Shown: positions 1-8,770, counted from the first letter of the stretch. The stretch: DNA of 32,288 bases from Bacillus xiamenensis (GCF_000300535.1 NZ_AMSH01000039.1:1-32288); one strand, 5' to 3'. A program made the numbers and translations. The notes: generated from the letters alone by a model not told the origin.

Positions 1-47
1 AAATTAAGTCATTACTTAGAAATAGATCTATTTTTTGTCGACACGCT

Positions 48-72
48 GAAAGCAACGGAGTGCCCTGCTTTC
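48..72 (-). other. Inverted repeat at the 3' end of the amidohydrolase gene
   Basis: A perfect 7-bp inverted repeat (GAAAGCA / TGCTTTC) with an 11-nt loop starts at the stop codon of the minus-strand amidohydrolase gene. It could end that transcript, but no T-run follows on the minus strand, so it is not a convincing intrinsic terminator. Nothing else was recognised in bases 1-71. Confidence 0.3.
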
Positions 73-857
73 TAATATAAGTCCAGACGCTGATCCGTCA
101 TGACAGGAATTTGTTGTCTCACTTCATCTACCAGCTGAAGATCAATATCTGCATAATAGATGTCTTCGTCATCATTTGTCTCAAGCAGTATACGGCCGAG
201 CGGGTCTATCACCATGGAGTGTCCAGGGAATTCAGTGTCTCTGCTTGTGCCCGTCCGGTTGACCGCAATCATAAATGACTGGTTCTCAATGGCTCTTGCG
301 ATGAGCAGGCTGCGCCAATGGTCGACTCTGGCTGACGGCCATTGGGCGGTATTGATGAGCACCTTTGCCCCTTTGTTTACAAGTGTTCTGGAAAGCTGCG
401 GGAAGCGGAGGTCATAGCAGATCATGGCACCGATCTTTATATGTTCATCATAGTCAAATAAACCAAGCTGATCACCAGCGGTTAAATAGTTGTGCTCATC
501 CATTAAGCGGAATAAATGAATTTTATCATAATCTAATACACGATCACCTTGGCGGTTAAACACATACATCGTGTTGGTGATGTCTTGATTTTCAGTACGC
601 TTATTCAATACACTTCCTGCGATGAGATACACTTGATGCTTTCGGGCAAAGTTAGAGAAGAGCTGTTTTGTGCGTTCTCCGTTTACGTCGGCAAGCTGCT
701 CCGCCTGTTCCAGCGCATATCCGGTATTCCACATTTCGGGTAAAATGATCAGGTCAGGCTGTTGGCGGATCGCTTCTTCTAAAAACGCTTCTGCTTTCTT
801 AAAGTTCACATCAGGCTCTCCAATTTGAACGTCCATTTGGATAAGGGCGATTTTCAT
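72..857 (-). CDS. Carbon-nitrogen hydrolase (nitrilase superfamily, MtnU/omega-amidase-like)
   Basis: This 261-residue protein belongs to the nitrilase superfamily, cytosolic enzymes that hydrolyse C-N bonds of amides through a Glu-Lys-Cys triad. All three residues are visible: Glu41 in LPEMW, Lys112 in DKIHLFR and Cys147 in ICYDLRFP. The length and the LLIARAIENQ block agree with B. subtilis MtnU (YkrU), a predicted 2-oxoglutaramate or ketoglutaramate omega-amidase. There is no methionine-salvage gene next to it, so the symbol mtnU is not assigned. The start ATG is preceded by AAGGAGGA at good spacing. The gene stands alone, divergent from cah, with its own promoter and a roughly 115-nt leader. 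The family is certain; the exact amide substrate is not. Confidence 0.85.
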   Translation of the reverse strand: MKIALIQMDVQIGEPDVNFKKAEAFLEEAIRQQPDLIILPEMWNTGYALEQAEQLADVNGERTKQLFSNFARKHQVYLIAGSVLNKRTENQDITNTMYVFNRQGDRVLDYDKIHLFRLMDEHNYLTAGDQLGLFDYDEHIKIGAMICYDLRFPQLSRTLVNKGAKVLINTAQWPSARVDHWRSLLIARAIENQSFMIAVNRTGTSRDTEFPGHSMVIDPLGRILLETNDDEDIYYADIDLQLVDEVRQQIPVMTDQRLDLY

Positions 858-935
858 GACGGTTCCTCCTTAATTTGTTTGCATGCAAAGTAAAAATCCA
901 TGAATGCTCCACTTCATGAATGGATGGATAGATAG

Positions 936-973
936 ACTGATTCTGCCTGAGAGCGTCTAGGCTTCAAGTCAGT
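936..973 (-). other. Nested stem-loop in the leader of the amidohydrolase gene
   Basis: On the minus strand the predicted transcript begins near 973 and at once enters a nested structure. An outer ACTGA/TCAGT stem (973-969 with 940-936) encloses a GCCT/AGGC stem (962-959 with 948-945) that can carry a further AGA/TCT pairing. Further down the leader, a 12-bp palindrome TTTGCATGCAAA (878-889) lies just upstream of the Shine-Dalgarno sequence. No known riboswitch class was recognised. It could be a 5' stabilising stem or a regulatory structure. Confidence 0.3.
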
Positions 974-979
974 TTCTTT

Positions 980-1008
980 ATCATAAAGGTTTATACCATC
1001 TTTGCCAA
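980..1008 (-). promoter_or_regulatory. SigA-type promoter of the amidohydrolase gene
   Basis: Read on the minus strand, TTGGCA (1008-1003) and TATGAT (985-980) are separated by exactly 17 bp, each one or two changes from TTGACA and TATAAT. The start point would be near 973, which gives a leader of about 115 nt. Confidence 0.6.
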
Positions 1009-1124
1009 TAGAAATGTCAGAAGGTTTCGTCTATATTAGTAGAAAAGAGTGAAAATCGCTTTCTTAGGAAAGAAATCAGTGATATGATACATATAACTAA
1101 TAAAACAAAGGGGAATAGTAGGAT

Positions 1125-2081
1125 ATGCAATTGTTCGATTTACCACTAGAAGAGCTAAAAGAATATAAACCAAAGAAAACAGCACGCCCTGATTTCTCTC
1201 ACTTTTGGAAAACGTCGCTTGAAGAACTGCGTCAAGTGGAAGCAGAAGTAACCCTTGAACCTTACGACTATCCTGTAAAAGGGGTCAAAGTATACCGCCT
1301 GACGTATCAAAGCTTTGGACAATCTCGTGTTGAAGGCTGGTATGCCGTACCTGATCAAACGGGTCCGCATCCTGCGCTCATTCGATTTCATGGCTATAAC
1401 GGAAGCTATGACGGCGGTATTCATGACATTGTCAACTGGGCGCTGCATGGCTATGCGACATTCGGTATGCTTGTCCGCGGTCAAGGCGGCAGTGAAGATA
1501 CGTCAGTAACACCAGGCGGTCAAGCATTGGGGTGGATGACAAAAGGCATTTTATCGAAGGATACCTACTATTATCGCGGTGTTTATTTAGACGCGGTTCG
1601 TGCACTTGAAGTCATTCAGTCCTTCCCTGAAGTGGATGAACACCGTATCGGCGTCATCGGCGGAAGTCAGGGGGGTGCATTAGCGATCGCCGCCGCAGCC
1701 CTTTCAGACATTCCGAAGGTCGTTGTGGCTGATTACCCTTATTTATCAAATTTTGAGCGTGCAGTCGATGTAGCCTTAGAGCAGCCTTATTTAGAAATCA
1801 ATTCATACTTCCGAAGAAACAGTGATCCAGAAGCCGAAGAAAAGGTATTTGAGACATTAAGCTATTTTGATTTAATCAATTTAGCCGGATGGGTGAAACA
1901 GCCCACATTGATGGCGATCGGCCTGATTGATAGAGTAACTCCGCCATCTACTGTGTTTGCGGCATACAATCACTTAGAAACAGATAAAGAGCTGAAGGTG
2001 TACCGATATTTTGGTCACGAATTTATCCCGGCTTTTCAAATGGAGAAGCTGTCCTTTTTACAAAAGCATTTGCTGATCTAA
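1125..2081 (+). CDS. cah: Acetyl xylan esterase / cephalosporin-C deacetylase
   Basis: This is a carbohydrate esterase family 7 alpha/beta hydrolase that removes acetyl groups from xylo-oligosaccharides and from cephalosporin C. The protein is 318 residues, the same length as B. subtilis Cah. The nucleophile Ser181 lies in GGSQGG, with Asp269 in GLIDR and His298 in YFGHEF, matching the triad numbers of the B. pumilus enzyme whose structure is known. No signal peptide is visible, as expected for a cytosolic, oligomeric enzyme. AAAGGGGA precedes the ATG. Upstream lie a -10-like TATGAT (1083-1088) and a palindrome TTTCTTAGGAAAGAAA (1060-1075), but no good -35. It lies directly upstream of the ycgL region, as in B. 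subtilis, and ends at a strong shared terminator. Confidence 0.95.
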   Translation: MQLFDLPLEELKEYKPKKTARPDFSHFWKTSLEELRQVEAEVTLEPYDYPVKGVKVYRLTYQSFGQSRVEGWYAVPDQTGPHPALIRFHGYNGSYDGGIHDIVNWALHGYATFGMLVRGQGGSEDTSVTPGGQALGWMTKGILSKDTYYYRGVYLDAVRALEVIQSFPEVDEHRIGVIGGSQGGALAIAAAALSDIPKVVVADYPYLSNFERAVDVALEQPYLEINSYFRRNSDPEAEEKVFETLSYFDLINLAGWVKQPTLMAIGLIDRVTPPSTVFAAYNHLETDKELKVYRYFGHEFIPAFQMEKLSFLQKHLLI

Positions 2082-2089
2082 AAGAACAA

Positions 2090-2121
2090 AGAGGCCGCTC
2101 AAGGTGAGGGCCTCTTTTTTT
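2090..2121. terminator. Bidirectional intrinsic terminator between cah and the small membrane protein gene
   Basis: The stem AGAGGCC/GGCCTCT (2090-2096 with 2109-2115) has an extra CTC/GAG pairing in its loop and is followed by a run of T on the plus strand. On the minus strand the same hairpin is followed by TTTGTTCTTTT. It therefore serves both convergent genes, and the minus gene's stop codon lies at its edge. Confidence 0.9.
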
Positions 2122-2434
2122 AATAACTCGTGTTCTGTCTTGTTTTTTCATCAGGCACTAGTGCAGTAATGATGAGGACAAGAGCTGTGATGATATGAAG
2201 GATGAATCCGAGAATCGGAATCCAGGCGAGGCAGGATGTCACAATTCCGATGATACTCCCAATCATTGGTCCTTGGTCTCGCTTCGATAAGACGAGTGTG
2301 ATAATATGCAGAATAAGCATGACCATGAGCGGTGTATAGCCATTGCTGATAACAAATAGTCCTCCAATCACTGGGATGGCAAGGCAGGCTTCAAAAATTC
2401 CAGTTATCCATTTCATGATGCGAGATATAGACAT
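2120..2434 (-). CDS. Small integral membrane protein, unknown function
   Basis: The product is a 104-residue, very hydrophobic protein with about three to four membrane segments (for example ACLAIPVIGGLFVI, MVMLILHIITLVL and LGFILHIITALVLIIT) and a short polar tail ending KTRQNTSY. I do not recognise the family. The start is placed at the ATG at 2434 because AAGGAG lies 9 nt upstream of it. An in-frame ATG 21 nt further upstream (2455) has no ribosome binding site and would put the AAGGAG inside the gene. It is a single-gene unit convergent with cah. Its function cannot be inferred from its neighbours. Confidence 0.65.
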   Translation of the reverse strand: MSISRIMKWITGIFEACLAIPVIGGLFVISNGYTPLMVMLILHIITLVLSKRDQGPMIGSIIGIVTSCLAWIPILGFILHIITALVLIITALVPDEKTRQNTSY

Positions 2435-2523
2435 GAGGTCCAACTCCTTTTTCATATATGTCTTATTCGTATTTTCCCAAAAGGTGAAGAAGTCATGCAG
2501 AATTCTATAGAAAGAGTTGATCG

Positions 2524-3297
2524 ATGTTGAGAGAGAGAATCAAGGCAGAGTTGAAAATCATCGAAGAAACATATCACGTAAAGATTTGTCTCGCTGTTGA
2601 ATCGGGCAGCAGGGCATGGGGATTTCCTTCAACTGACAGTGATTATGATGTTCGGTTTATCTATGTTCCTCGGAAGGAATGGTATTGGTCGATGGAAGAA
2701 CATCGTGATGTGATCGAGCTGCCCATTGACGATGCGCTTGATATTAGCGGCTGGGAGCTGCGAAAGGCGCTGCGTTTATTCAATCAATCGAATCCATCCA
2801 TTATCGAATGGCTGTCTTCTGACATCATCTATGCTGAATCCTTCTCTTTGGCCAAGCAGCTGAGAGAATTAAAAGATCGAGCCTTTTATCCAGCAGCATT
2901 GATGTATCATTACCTCAATATGGCGAAGCGAAATGAAAGCCGGCATTTACGAGGAGAGCAGGTGCGAATTAAGAAATATTTCTATGTGCTTTGTCCGCTG
3001 CTTGCCTGTCAATGGATTGAACGCTACCGGACGGTTCCGCCTATGGACTTTCATGAACTGCTCAAGGAGCTTGTGGAGGATGGACCACTTTTAGCTGAAA
3101 TTCATGAGCTGCTCAAACGCAAAATGGACGGAGAAGAAATGGATTTAGAGGACCGCCTTGTGCATGTCCACCCATTTATCGACAAAGAGCTAGCTCGTTT
3201 TCATGAATTGGTGAAAAGCTACAATCAGCCGAAAGACGATCTCACTGAAGAATTAAATGAGTTATTGCAGTCTACCCTTGATGAGGTGTGGGCGTAA
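2524..3297 (+). CDS. ycgL: Predicted nucleotidyltransferase, YcgL family
   Basis: The 257-residue protein matches the DNA-polymerase-beta-superfamily nucleotidyltransferases of the YcgL type in length and in its N-terminal catalytic signature. GSRAWGFPSTDSDYD (residues 28-42) holds the helix-capping Gly-Ser and the metal-binding Asp40 and Asp42. No substrate is known for this family. The start ATG has only a weak ribosome binding site (AAAGAG), but the sequence that follows, MLRERIKAELK, fits the family start. It lies between cah and putB exactly as ycgL does in B. subtilis, and its own terminator follows, so it is not part of the put operon. Confidence 0.8.
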   Translation: MLRERIKAELKIIEETYHVKICLAVESGSRAWGFPSTDSDYDVRFIYVPRKEWYWSMEEHRDVIELPIDDALDISGWELRKALRLFNQSNPSIIEWLSSDIIYAESFSLAKQLRELKDRAFYPAALMYHYLNMAKRNESRHLRGEQVRIKKYFYVLCPLLACQWIERYRTVPPMDFHELLKELVEDGPLLAEIHELLKRKMDGEEMDLEDRLVHVHPFIDKELARFHELVKSYNQPKDDLTEELNELLQSTLDEVWA

Positions 3298-3304
3298 GCG
3301 TGGA

Positions 3305-3335
3305 AGAGCCAGCCGGTTAGCGGCAGGCTCTTTTT
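3305..3335 (+). terminator. Intrinsic terminator of ycgL
   Basis: The two-part stem AGAGCC-a-GCCG / CGGC-a-GGCTCT has a five-base loop and is followed by TTTTT. It separates ycgL from the put promoter region. Confidence 0.9.
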
Positions 3336-3344
3336 GATCTCGTA

Positions 3345-3422
3345 TTGTGATAAAATCACAAAAAAAGTCAGAATTTTTGTCATCTTCAAATATTGTAGCG
3401 GACAGCTCATGAGCCTTACAAT
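3345..3422 (+). promoter_or_regulatory. Promoter and candidate operators of putBC
   Basis: Three signals lie between the ycgL terminator and putB. First is a perfect 17-bp palindrome TTGTGATAAAATCACAA (3345-3361). Second is a weak CodY-like stretch around 3364-3378. Third is ATTGTA/TACAAT (3392-3397 and 3417-3422) enclosing the 10-bp palindrome GCTCATGAGC (3405-3414). TACAAT would serve as the -10, with TTGTAG (3393-3398) as a poor -35. A poor -35 fits an activator-dependent promoter. In B. subtilis the put operon is activated by PutR in response to proline and repressed by CodY. Which palindrome, if any, binds PutR cannot be read from sequence. Confidence 0.45.
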
Positions 3423-3458
3423 AAAGACATAGCTTACAAAGAGTGGGAGGTGCCCTTT

Positions 3459-4376
3459 ATGGAGTCGGTCACAAGAAATTTCTTCTTGTTTTTGTCAAAG
3501 AGCAGTCTCTTGAACCATATTGCTCGTAATTGGGGAAGTGCTGTTGCATCAAAGAAGATCATCGGGGGGAAGGATTTTGAGAGTGCTATCCCTGTCATCA
3601 AACGATTAAATGATCAAGGTATGGCTGTAACAGTCGATCACCTTGGTGAATTTGTCACAAAGGCAGAGATTGCAAATGAGCGGACGAATGAATGTATTCA
3701 AACCATTCAACGGATTGCAGAGGAAAAACTCAATTCCCACGTATCACTCAAAATGACGTCACTTGGCTTAGATATTGACGATGACCTTGTGTATCGCAAT
3801 ATGAAAAGCATTTTAGATACGGCGGAGAAACACCGTATTATGGTGACAATTGACATGGAGGATGAACAGCGCTGTCAAAAAACGCTGGACATCTTCAAAG
3901 AAATGAAATCTCAATATGAGTATGTCAGTACGGTCTTGCAGGCGTATTTGTACAGAACAGAAAAGGATCTTGATGACCTAAATGAGCTGCAGCCATTTTT
4001 AAGACTTGTCAAGGGTGCCTATAAGGAATCCGCTGAAGTGGCGTTTCCAAACAAAAAAGACGTCGATCAGAATTACAAGAAGCTGATCGAAAAGCAATTA
4101 CTCTCGGGGAACTATACAGCTATTGCGACACATGATGATCAAATGATCGAGTTTACGAAACATATTGTGAAAAAACACAATATACGGACAGATCAGTTTG
4201 AATTTCAAATGCTGTATGGCATGAGATCAGAAACGCAGCAAGCGCTTGTGAAAGAAGGCTATCAAATGAGGATCTATACCCCGTATGGACGAGAGTGGTA
4301 TGGCTACTACATGAGACGTCTTGCAGAACGACCGGCAAACATTGCATTTGCTTTAAAAGGGATGACGAGAAAATAA
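3459..4376 (+). CDS. putB: Proline dehydrogenase (FAD-dependent)
   Basis: The enzyme oxidises L-proline to 1-pyrroline-5-carboxylate with FAD, the first step of proline catabolism to glutamate. It is a 305-residue monofunctional PutA-type beta/alpha barrel. Visible blocks are VTVDHLGE near the N terminus, LRLVKGAYKES in the middle and the substrate-binding YTPYGREWYGYYMRRL near the C terminus. The ATG at 3459 is chosen because GGAGG (3445-3449) lies 9 nt upstream. A GTG at 3450 in the same frame abuts that site and is unlikely to be used. The gene is the first of a putB-putC operon, with 23 bp to the next start. It corresponds to B. subtilis ycgM. Confidence 0.93.
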   Translation: MESVTRNFFLFLSKSSLLNHIARNWGSAVASKKIIGGKDFESAIPVIKRLNDQGMAVTVDHLGEFVTKAEIANERTNECIQTIQRIAEEKLNSHVSLKMTSLGLDIDDDLVYRNMKSILDTAEKHRIMVTIDMEDEQRCQKTLDIFKEMKSQYEYVSTVLQAYLYRTEKDLDDLNELQPFLRLVKGAYKESAEVAFPNKKDVDQNYKKLIEKQLLSGNYTAIATHDDQMIEFTKHIVKKHNIRTDQFEFQMLYGMRSETQQALVKEGYQMRIYTPYGREWYGYYMRRLAERPANIAFALKGMTRK

Positions 4377-4399
4377 TTTGAAACGGGAGCGTGACAAAG

Positions 4400-5947
4400 A
4401 TGACAACACCTTACAAGCATGAACCATTTACGGATTTTAGCCAGGAAGAAAATCGCCAAGCGTTTGAACAAGCATTAGCCAAAGTAACCGAATCTCTTGG
4501 CCAAACCTATCCGCTTGTGATTAATGGAGAGAGAATCGAAACGAAAGACAAGATTGTCTCAATCAATCCGGCGAAGAAGGAAGAAGTCGTTGGCACGGTA
4601 TCGAAGGCCGGAAAGGAAGAGGCAGAACAAGCGATTCAAGCTGCGGCAAAAGCATTTGAAACATGGCGCTACACGTCTCCAGAAGAAAGAGCCGGCGTTT
4701 TATTCCGTGCTGCGGCAAGCATTCGCCGTAAAAAGCATGAGTATTCAGCCCTTCTTGTAAAAGAAGCAGGGAAGCCTTGGAATGAAGCGGATGCAGATAC
4801 AGCAGAAGCAATCGACTTCCTAGAGTATTATGCCCGTCAAATGCTGGAGCTGGCGAAAGGCAAACCTGTGAACAGCCGCGAGGGAGAACGCAATCAATAT
4901 GTGTACACACCAACTGGCGTGACGCTCGTTATTCCGCCGTGGAACTTCTTGTTCGCAATTATGGCAGGAACAACCGTAGCACCAATCGTTACAGGAAATA
5001 CAGTCGTATTAAAGCCAGCTAGTGCGACGCCTGTTATTGCGGCCCGCTTTGTGGAAGAACTTGAGCAAGCAGGTCTTCCAAAAGGTGTTGTCAACTTTGT
5101 ACCAGGAAGCGGAGCAGAGGTGGGAGATTACTTAGTGGATCATCCGAAAACAAGCCTCATTACATTCACTGGATCAAGAGAAGTAGGGACACGTATTTTT
5201 GAACGTGCGGCAAAAGTGCAGCCAGGACAGCAGCATTTAAAGCGTGTCATTGCTGAAATGGGCGGTAAGGATACTGTGGTTGTAGACGAGGATGCAGATG
5301 TTGAACTTGCAGCGAACGCCATTTTCACATCAGCCTTCGGTTTCTCAGGTCAGAAATGTTCGGCTGGATCTCGTGCTGTTGTCCACGAGAAGCTGTATGA
5401 CCAAGTGATCGAGCGAGTGAAGGAAATCACTGAAACGAAAACAACAGCCAATCCGCTATCGGCTGATGTCTACATGGGACCGGTCATTGATCAGGCTTCC
5501 TTTGACAAGATCACAGAGTATATCGAGATTGGCAAGCAGGAAGGTCGCTTAGTCACGGGCGGAACGAGTGATGATTCAGAAGGCTACTTCATCCACCCAA
5601 CTATTTTTGCAGATCTTGAGCCAACATCTCGCTTGATGCAAGAAGAAATCTTTGGACCTGTCCTAGCTTTCTCAAAAGTCTCAAGCTTTGATGAGGCACT
5701 TGAAGTAGCCAACAACACGGAATACGGTTTAACCGGTGCGGTCATTACAAATAACCGTGACCACATCAACCGTGCGAAGCAGGAGTTCCATGTGGGGAAT
5801 CTCTACTTTAACCGTAACTGTACAGGAGCTATCGTGGGGTACCACCCATTCGGCGGCTTCAAAATGTCAGGAACAGATTCAAAAGCAGGCGGCCCAGATT
5901 ACCTTGCGCTGCACATGCAGGCCAAAACGATTAGTGAAATGTTTTAA
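4400..5947 (+). CDS. putC: 1-pyrroline-5-carboxylate dehydrogenase
   Basis: An aldehyde dehydrogenase-superfamily enzyme that oxidises glutamate semialdehyde / pyrroline-5-carboxylate to glutamate with NAD, completing proline breakdown started by putB. The protein is 515 residues, the same as B. subtilis YcgN. The catalytic Cys320 lies in [11 protein letters not shown] and the general base Glu286 in IAEMGGKD. The Rossmann-fold stretch FTGSREVG and the C-terminal [17 protein letters not shown] are also present. The ATG at 4400 has GGGAG 10 nt upstream; the GTG at 4391 is too close to that site. In B. subtilis the permease gene putP follows; here a terminator follows and putP is absent. Confidence 0.94.
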   Translation: MTTPYKHEPFTDFSQEENRQAFEQALAKVTESLGQTYPLVINGERIETKDKIVSINPAKKEEVVGTVSKAGKEEAEQAIQAAAKAFETWRYTSPEERAGVLFRAAASIRRKKHEYSALLVKEAGKPWNEADADTAEAIDFLEYYARQMLELAKGKPVNSREGERNQYVYTPTGVTLVIPPWNFLFAIMAGTTVAPIVTGNTVVLKPASATPVIAARFVEELEQAGLPKGVVNFVPGSGAEVGDYLVDHPKTSLITFTGSREVGTRIFERAAKVQPGQQHLKRVIAEMGGKDTVVVDEDADVELAANAIFTSAFGFSGQKCSAGSRAVVHEKLYDQVIERVKEITETKTTANPLSADVYMGPVIDQASFDKITEYIEIGKQEGRLVTGGTSDDSEGYFIHPTIFADLEPTSRLMQEEIFGPVLAFSKVSSFDEALEVANNTEYGLTGAVITNNRDHINRAKQEFHVGNLYFNRNCTGAIVGYHPFGGFKMSGTDSKAGGPDYLALHMQAKTISEMF

Positions 5948-5952
5948 TATGG

Positions 5953-5991
5953 AAAAGCATGAACCTGTGCAGGCGGGTTCATGCTTTTTTT
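5953..5991 (+). terminator. Intrinsic terminator of putBC
   Basis: A 13-bp perfect stem (5953-5965 with 5976-5988, core GCATGAACC/GGTTCATGC) is followed by a run of seven T. It closes the two-gene proline operon. Confidence 0.93.
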
Positions 5992-6072
5992 ATCTGCCTG
6001 CGACTTGCTTCTATACAAATCTGACTGGAAAGAAGTATGATAAATGTATCACTTATTCAGGGAGCAATCGGG

Positions 6073-7305
6073 ATGGAAGAGATATTAGAAAAGCTTCATA
6101 CATTTTTTGATGTCGATAAATTAATTGCATTTATTAGTGGTTATTTAAAAAAACCGGTCATTTTAGAAAGTACTGAATGTCAGTTGCTTGCCTATAATTC
6201 TTACAGCATCCAGCAGTTCGACCCAGTCAACCAGCAAACGATTTTCTCAAAGGAATGTCCGGGAGCTGTGGTCGATTGGTTAAAGAAAACAGGAGTGATT
6301 CAGCAGCTGTACACAGATTCAAATCCTTTTTATGTGAATGGTCATGAGGAGCTCGGATTTAATCGACGGGTGGCTGTGAGTGCCAAGCATAAACAAGAGG
6401 TTGTGGGGTTTATTTGGGTGCAGGACATTGAGGATTCTCTCTCTCAGGAGGAGCTGCAATTTTTACACGAGGCATCCTTTCAGGTTGGAAAAGTCATTTA
6501 TAAAAATAAGAAACAGCTGGAGAAAAAGGAAGGCAAGATTGAAGAATTTTTCAAAAAGGTCATGGATGATCATTTTTATACAGAAGAAGAGCTGAAATGG
6601 GAAGCCGAGAACTTAAGCATTCCGCTTCCAGCTGTCTTTACTGTGATGGTTGTTCATGCCGCCGATAACAAAAGTGAGACGGCAGAAGATGTGAAGGATG
6701 TGATTAGAACCTATTTGCAGCTAGAAGATAAGGTCAATCACGTCTATTCGGTGCAAGCAGATATTGTTGTCATATTAGGCAGTCTGTCAGACCGTCATTC
6801 ACCGAAAGCGACTGCCGCCGATGTCATCGCTCATCTTCAATCGAAAACGCATTCACATTCGTCCCCTTTGTATATTGGGATGGGCAGAGAATATCGAGAT
6901 GTCATGAAAATGAGTACAAGTCGATTTGAAGCGATAGAGGTAGTGAAGGCTGTAAAAATTGTCGGGGGGCAGGAATTGATTCCGTATGATTACGAGCAGC
7001 TGGGTGTCTTTCGTTTCTTAGACTCGATTTACAGCCACCAAAAAAAGAAAAACGACTTCAATCCAGATTTGTTACGTTTGAAGGAAAAAGACCGTGGCAG
7101 CCAGACCTCTTTTTTAAAAACCCTTGAGGTTTACTTATTGAATAATTGCAAGCTAAAGCCAGCAGCAGAACAGCTGTTTATTCATCAAAATACATTAAAC
7201 TATCGAATGAAACAAATCTTTGATATGACTTCGATTGATTTGAGTCATTTTAGCCAGCGGTGTGAGTTATTTATTGAATTGATGCTGATGAAGAAAGATC
7301 AATAA
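6073..7305 (+). CDS. putR: PucR-family regulator of proline catabolism
   Basis: This 410-residue regulator has a divergent N-terminal sensory half (FNRRVAVSAKHKQEVVGFIWVQ resembles a GAF-like fold) and a C-terminal PucR-type helix-turn-helix, LKPAAEQLFIHQNTLNYRMK. In B. subtilis its ortholog PutR (YcgP) activates the put operon when proline is present, and the position just downstream of putC supports the same role. The ATG at 6073 is preferred because AGGGAG lies at normal spacing. An ATG at 6037 in frame has only a weak site and would add 12 residues. It is separately terminated from both neighbours, so it is probably expressed from its own weak promoter. Confidence 0.85.
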   Translation: MEEILEKLHTFFDVDKLIAFISGYLKKPVILESTECQLLAYNSYSIQQFDPVNQQTIFSKECPGAVVDWLKKTGVIQQLYTDSNPFYVNGHEELGFNRRVAVSAKHKQEVVGFIWVQDIEDSLSQEELQFLHEASFQVGKVIYKNKKQLEKKEGKIEEFFKKVMDDHFYTEEELKWEAENLSIPLPAVFTVMVVHAADNKSETAEDVKDVIRTYLQLEDKVNHVYSVQADIVVILGSLSDRHSPKATAADVIAHLQSKTHSHSSPLYIGMGREYRDVMKMSTSRFEAIEVVKAVKIVGGQELIPYDYEQLGVFRFLDSIYSHQKKKNDFNPDLLRLKEKDRGSQTSFLKTLEVYLLNNCKLKPAAEQLFIHQNTLNYRMKQIFDMTSIDLSHFSQRCELFIELMLMKKDQ

Positions 7306-7311
7306 ACGTAG

Positions 7312-7345
7312 AATCCGCAGGTGCACGGAATCACCTGCGGATTTT
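7312..7345 (+). terminator. Intrinsic terminator of putR
   Basis: The 12-bp stem AATCCGCAGGTG/CACCTGCGGATT (7312-7323 with 7332-7343) is followed by TTT and a T-rich stretch. Confidence 0.85.
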
Positions 7346-7429
7346 CGATTTTCATGCGAGCTGTAAAAGAGGCATACAATTGCTGCGTTTCGTTGTACGA
7401 TAGATAAAGATTTGAAAGGAGGGCCACCT

Positions 7430-8728
7430 TTGGGATCAGTCACCTTGGCCATTTTGATTTTCATCATGACCCTCGTCCTTGTCATTTGGCAGCCAGGACG
7501 TTTAACCATTGGATGGTCAGCATGTGGGGGAGCCATTCTTGCTCTTGCCTTTGGCGTGGTTCATTTGGGCGATGTGTGGGAAGTCACACAAATTGTCTGG
7601 AATGCCACTTTTGCATTTATTGGGATTATCATCATTTCGTTAATTTTAGATGAAATCGGATTTTTTGAATGGGCGGCACTGCATATGGCAAAAGCCGCAA
7701 AAGGAAACGGTGTCCGCATGTTTATTTATTTAACATTACTCGGCGATGTGGTAGCCGCTTTTTTTGCCAACGATGGAGCGGCACTCATTTTAACTCCGAT
7801 CGTTTTATCTGTGGTGAGAGCATTAAAGTTGGATGAACGTATGGTGCTCCCATTTGTGATGGCGAGCGGCTTTATTGCAGATACGACGTCCTTACCATTT
7901 GTCATTAGTAACTTGGTCAATATCGTATCAGCTGATTATTTTCATATTGGCTTTCTAGAATATACGGCGAACATGTTCGTGCCAAACCTTGTGTCACTTG
8001 GGGCGAGTATGCTTGTGCTTTATGTGTTTTACCGAAAGCTCATCCCAAAAACATACGATTTGTCACAGGCGAAGGAGCCAGCGTCAGCCATTCGTGATCT
8101 GCGCATGTTCCGCTTGTCTTGGTATGTGTTAGGGTTGTTGCTCGTTGGTTATTTTGCCGGGGAATTGGTTGGCATTCCGGTGTCAATCATTGTAGGAGGC
8201 ATTGCCCTTGCTTTCTTGTGGCTGGCGAAAAGGAGTCCGCAAGTGGCGACAAAACGAGTCATCAAGGAAGCACCGTGGTCCATTGTGTTCTTCTCAGTCG
8301 GCATGTATGTCGTCGTCTATGGCTTGAAGAATGTTGGCCTAACAGAAATATTAGCAGCTTGGATTGAACAAGGGGCATCGCATGGCTTGCTTGCAGGAAC
8401 GATGTTTATGGGGGTTCTGGCCGCAGTGCTGTCCTCTGTGATGAACAATCTTCCAACCGTTTTAATTGATGCGATTGCCATCGGTCATACCGATGCAGCA
8501 GGTGTGATGAGAGACGGACTCATTTATGCCAATGTCATCGGCTCAAACCTTGGCCCGAAAATGACCCCAATCGGCTCATTGGCGACATTGCTGTGGCTTC
8601 ATGTCTTGAAGAAAAAGGGAGTCCATATCTCTTGGGGCGCCTATATGAAAGCTGGAATCATTCTGACCATACCGACTCTAATGATCACTTTATTGGGGTT
8701 ATATGTGTGGTTATGGCTGATCCATTAA
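7430..8728 (+). CDS. arsB: ArsB-family arsenite/antimonite permease
   Basis: This 432-residue polytopic membrane protein (about eleven or twelve helices) belongs to the ion-transporter superfamily that includes ArsB, which exports arsenite and antimonite by proton exchange. Typical stretches are [15 protein letters not shown] near residue 120, [16 protein letters not shown] near 160 and the C-terminal [12 protein letters not shown]...[22 protein letters not shown]. The start is a TTG at 7430, chosen because AAGGAGG (7416-7422) sits 7 nt upstream; the resulting length equals B. subtilis ArsB. No arsR, arsC or acr3 is next to it, so it is an orphan. Its position after putR, near the place of the missing putP, is odd. 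A related anion or other substrate remains possible. Confidence 0.8.
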   Translation: MGSVTLAILIFIMTLVLVIWQPGRLTIGWSACGGAILALAFGVVHLGDVWEVTQIVWNATFAFIGIIIISLILDEIGFFEWAALHMAKAAKGNGVRMFIYLTLLGDVVAAFFANDGAALILTPIVLSVVRALKLDERMVLPFVMASGFIADTTSLPFVISNLVNIVSADYFHIGFLEYTANMFVPNLVSLGASMLVLYVFYRKLIPKTYDLSQAKEPASAIRDLRMFRLSWYVLGLLLVGYFAGELVGIPVSIIVGGIALAFLWLAKRSPQVATKRVIKEAPWSIVFFSVGMYVVVYGLKNVGLTEILAAWIEQGASHGLLAGTMFMGVLAAVLSSVMNNLPTVLIDAIAIGHTDAAGVMRDGLIYANVIGSNLGPKMTPIGSLATLLWLHVLKKKGVHISWGAYMKAGIILTIPTLMITLLGLYVWLWLIH

Positions 8729-8731
8729 AGG

Positions 8732-8769
8732 AAAAAGAGAGCAGATCCATTGGAACTGCTCTCTTTTTT
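8732..8769. terminator. Bidirectional terminator between arsB and yckA
   Basis: The stem AAAAAGAGAGCAG/CTGCTCTCTTTTT has an A-rich entry and a T-rich exit on both strands, as expected for two convergent genes. Confidence 0.92.
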
Positions 8770-8770
8770 G

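Noticed and set aside
1050..1064. A CcpA cre-like sequence (TGAAAATCGCTTTC) upstream of cah
   Set aside because: It has one base too many between the half sites compared with the cre consensus, so it was not called although carbon control of an esterase would be reasonable.
4563..4913. A 116-codon antisense frame inside putC, and similar antisense frames inside the NRPS gene (for example 27723-28046 and 30591-30884)
   Set aside because: All lie opposite well-identified genes, lack ribosome binding sites and show no recognisable domains; they are frame shadows.
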